DNA of 64,000 nucleotides from the NCBI GenBank assembly GCA_900315455.1, contig OMZE01000015.1, positions 1 to 64,000 on the forward strand, read 5' to 3'. This document shows, piece by piece, positions 63,914 through 64,000 of the stretch (position 1 is its first letter; the number at the start of each line of letters is the position of its first letter). Origin of the DNA: an uncultured Prevotellaceae bacterium. Its GTDB lineage: Bacteria; Bacteroidota; Bacteroidia; Bacteroidales; Bacteroidaceae. The notes below the pieces were generated by a model. The model searched no databases, had not been told where the DNA came from, and saw only the letters and a program-made list of their open reading frames with translations. Position numbers and translations under genes: made by a program.

Positions 63914-64000
63914 GGTTTGGTATAGAGCACTCTGGTGGGAATGACGATGTTGATGGTCTTCGCCCTTACATAATCCTCCTCTAGGTAGAGGAATCCTCCG
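63910..64000 (-). CDS. C-terminal end of an unidentified protein (partial)
   Basis: The last 29 codons and stop of a gene that enters from beyond the window, ending TRVLYTKP. It overlaps the HAD phosphatase gene by four bases as ATGA, so the two are in one operon. The fragment is too short to name a family. The acidic, beta-strand-like sequence YLEEDYVRAKTINIVIP gives no clear clue. Confidence 0.6.
   Translation of the reverse strand, partial: GGFLYLEEDYVRAKTINIVIPTRVLYTKP

Overview
The window looks like ordinary chromosome from an anaerobic member of the Bacteroidales, most likely Prevotellaceae (Prevotella in the broad sense). This rests on several signs: a Bacteroidetes-type three-subunit fumarate reductase, ferredoxin-linked 2-oxoglutarate oxidoreductase, a periplasmic S46 dipeptidyl-peptidase, the long form of IspG, secreted glycoside hydrolases of families 29 and 2, and promoters of the Bacteroidetes class (TTTG, about 19-20 bases, TAnnTTTG). 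Genes are moderately GC-rich; gaps are AT-rich. The species assignment is inference; no rRNA is present.

Layout. 1-2704 (-): frdC-frdA-frdB (frdB cut by the window edge), divergent from mnmG. 2966-9174 (+): mnmG, apt, uvrC, dtd, a MazG-like pyrophosphohydrolase and deoC. Two perfect parS-type palindromes flank apt and a weaker one lies in the next gene, hinting that this end is origin-proximal. 9297-15358: a polyprenyl synthase (-), then polA, ychF and lgt (+). 15400-20774 (-): a seven-gene run ruvB, coaD, ybeY, TPM protein, lemA, D-Ala-D-Ala dipeptidase, THUMP-like methyltransferase. 21085-30509 (+): tRNA with CAT anticodon, GH29 fucosidase, SpmAB-type membrane protein, a Wzx-type flippase, DPP7-like peptidase, GH2 enzyme. 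30607-35165 (-): DEAD-box helicase and three paralogous FKBP prolyl isomerases. 35316-42737: a sirtuin (+), Na/Pi cotransporter (-), nucleoside kinase (+), korA-korB (+). 42851-54867 (-): acpP-fabF-rnc, then GH3-type adenylating enzyme, Ig-like lipoprotein, DUF3108 protein, acetyltransferase-like protein, parE, S41 protease. 55123-56979 (+): DUF4254 protein, heptosyltransferase-like GT9, and a 51-residue rubredoxin. 57097-64000 (-): an unknown gene, rpoN, PAP2 phosphatase, purE, ispG, aldo/keto reductase; then a HAD phosphatase and the tail of one more gene.

How it works together. Most genes are housekeeping: anaerobic respiration and central carbon flow (Frd, Kor), envelope lipid and LPS synthesis (AcpP, FabF, Lgt, GT9, flippase, polyprenyl synthase, IspG), DNA and RNA maintenance (PolA, UvrC, RuvB, ParE, RNase III, YbeY, MnmG), and nutrient capture in the periplasm (DPP7, GH29, GH2, FKBPs).

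The unusual content is mostly non-coding: five copies of a palindromic CACAGAG-type repeat placed at gene ends; two families of short direct repeats that carry full or broken promoters upstream of ruvB and ychF and share a common core; a degenerate 9-base CTAG tandem repeat; and the parS cluster. I saw no phage, transposon, CRISPR array or defence island, and no gene set that I could defend as a wholly new system.
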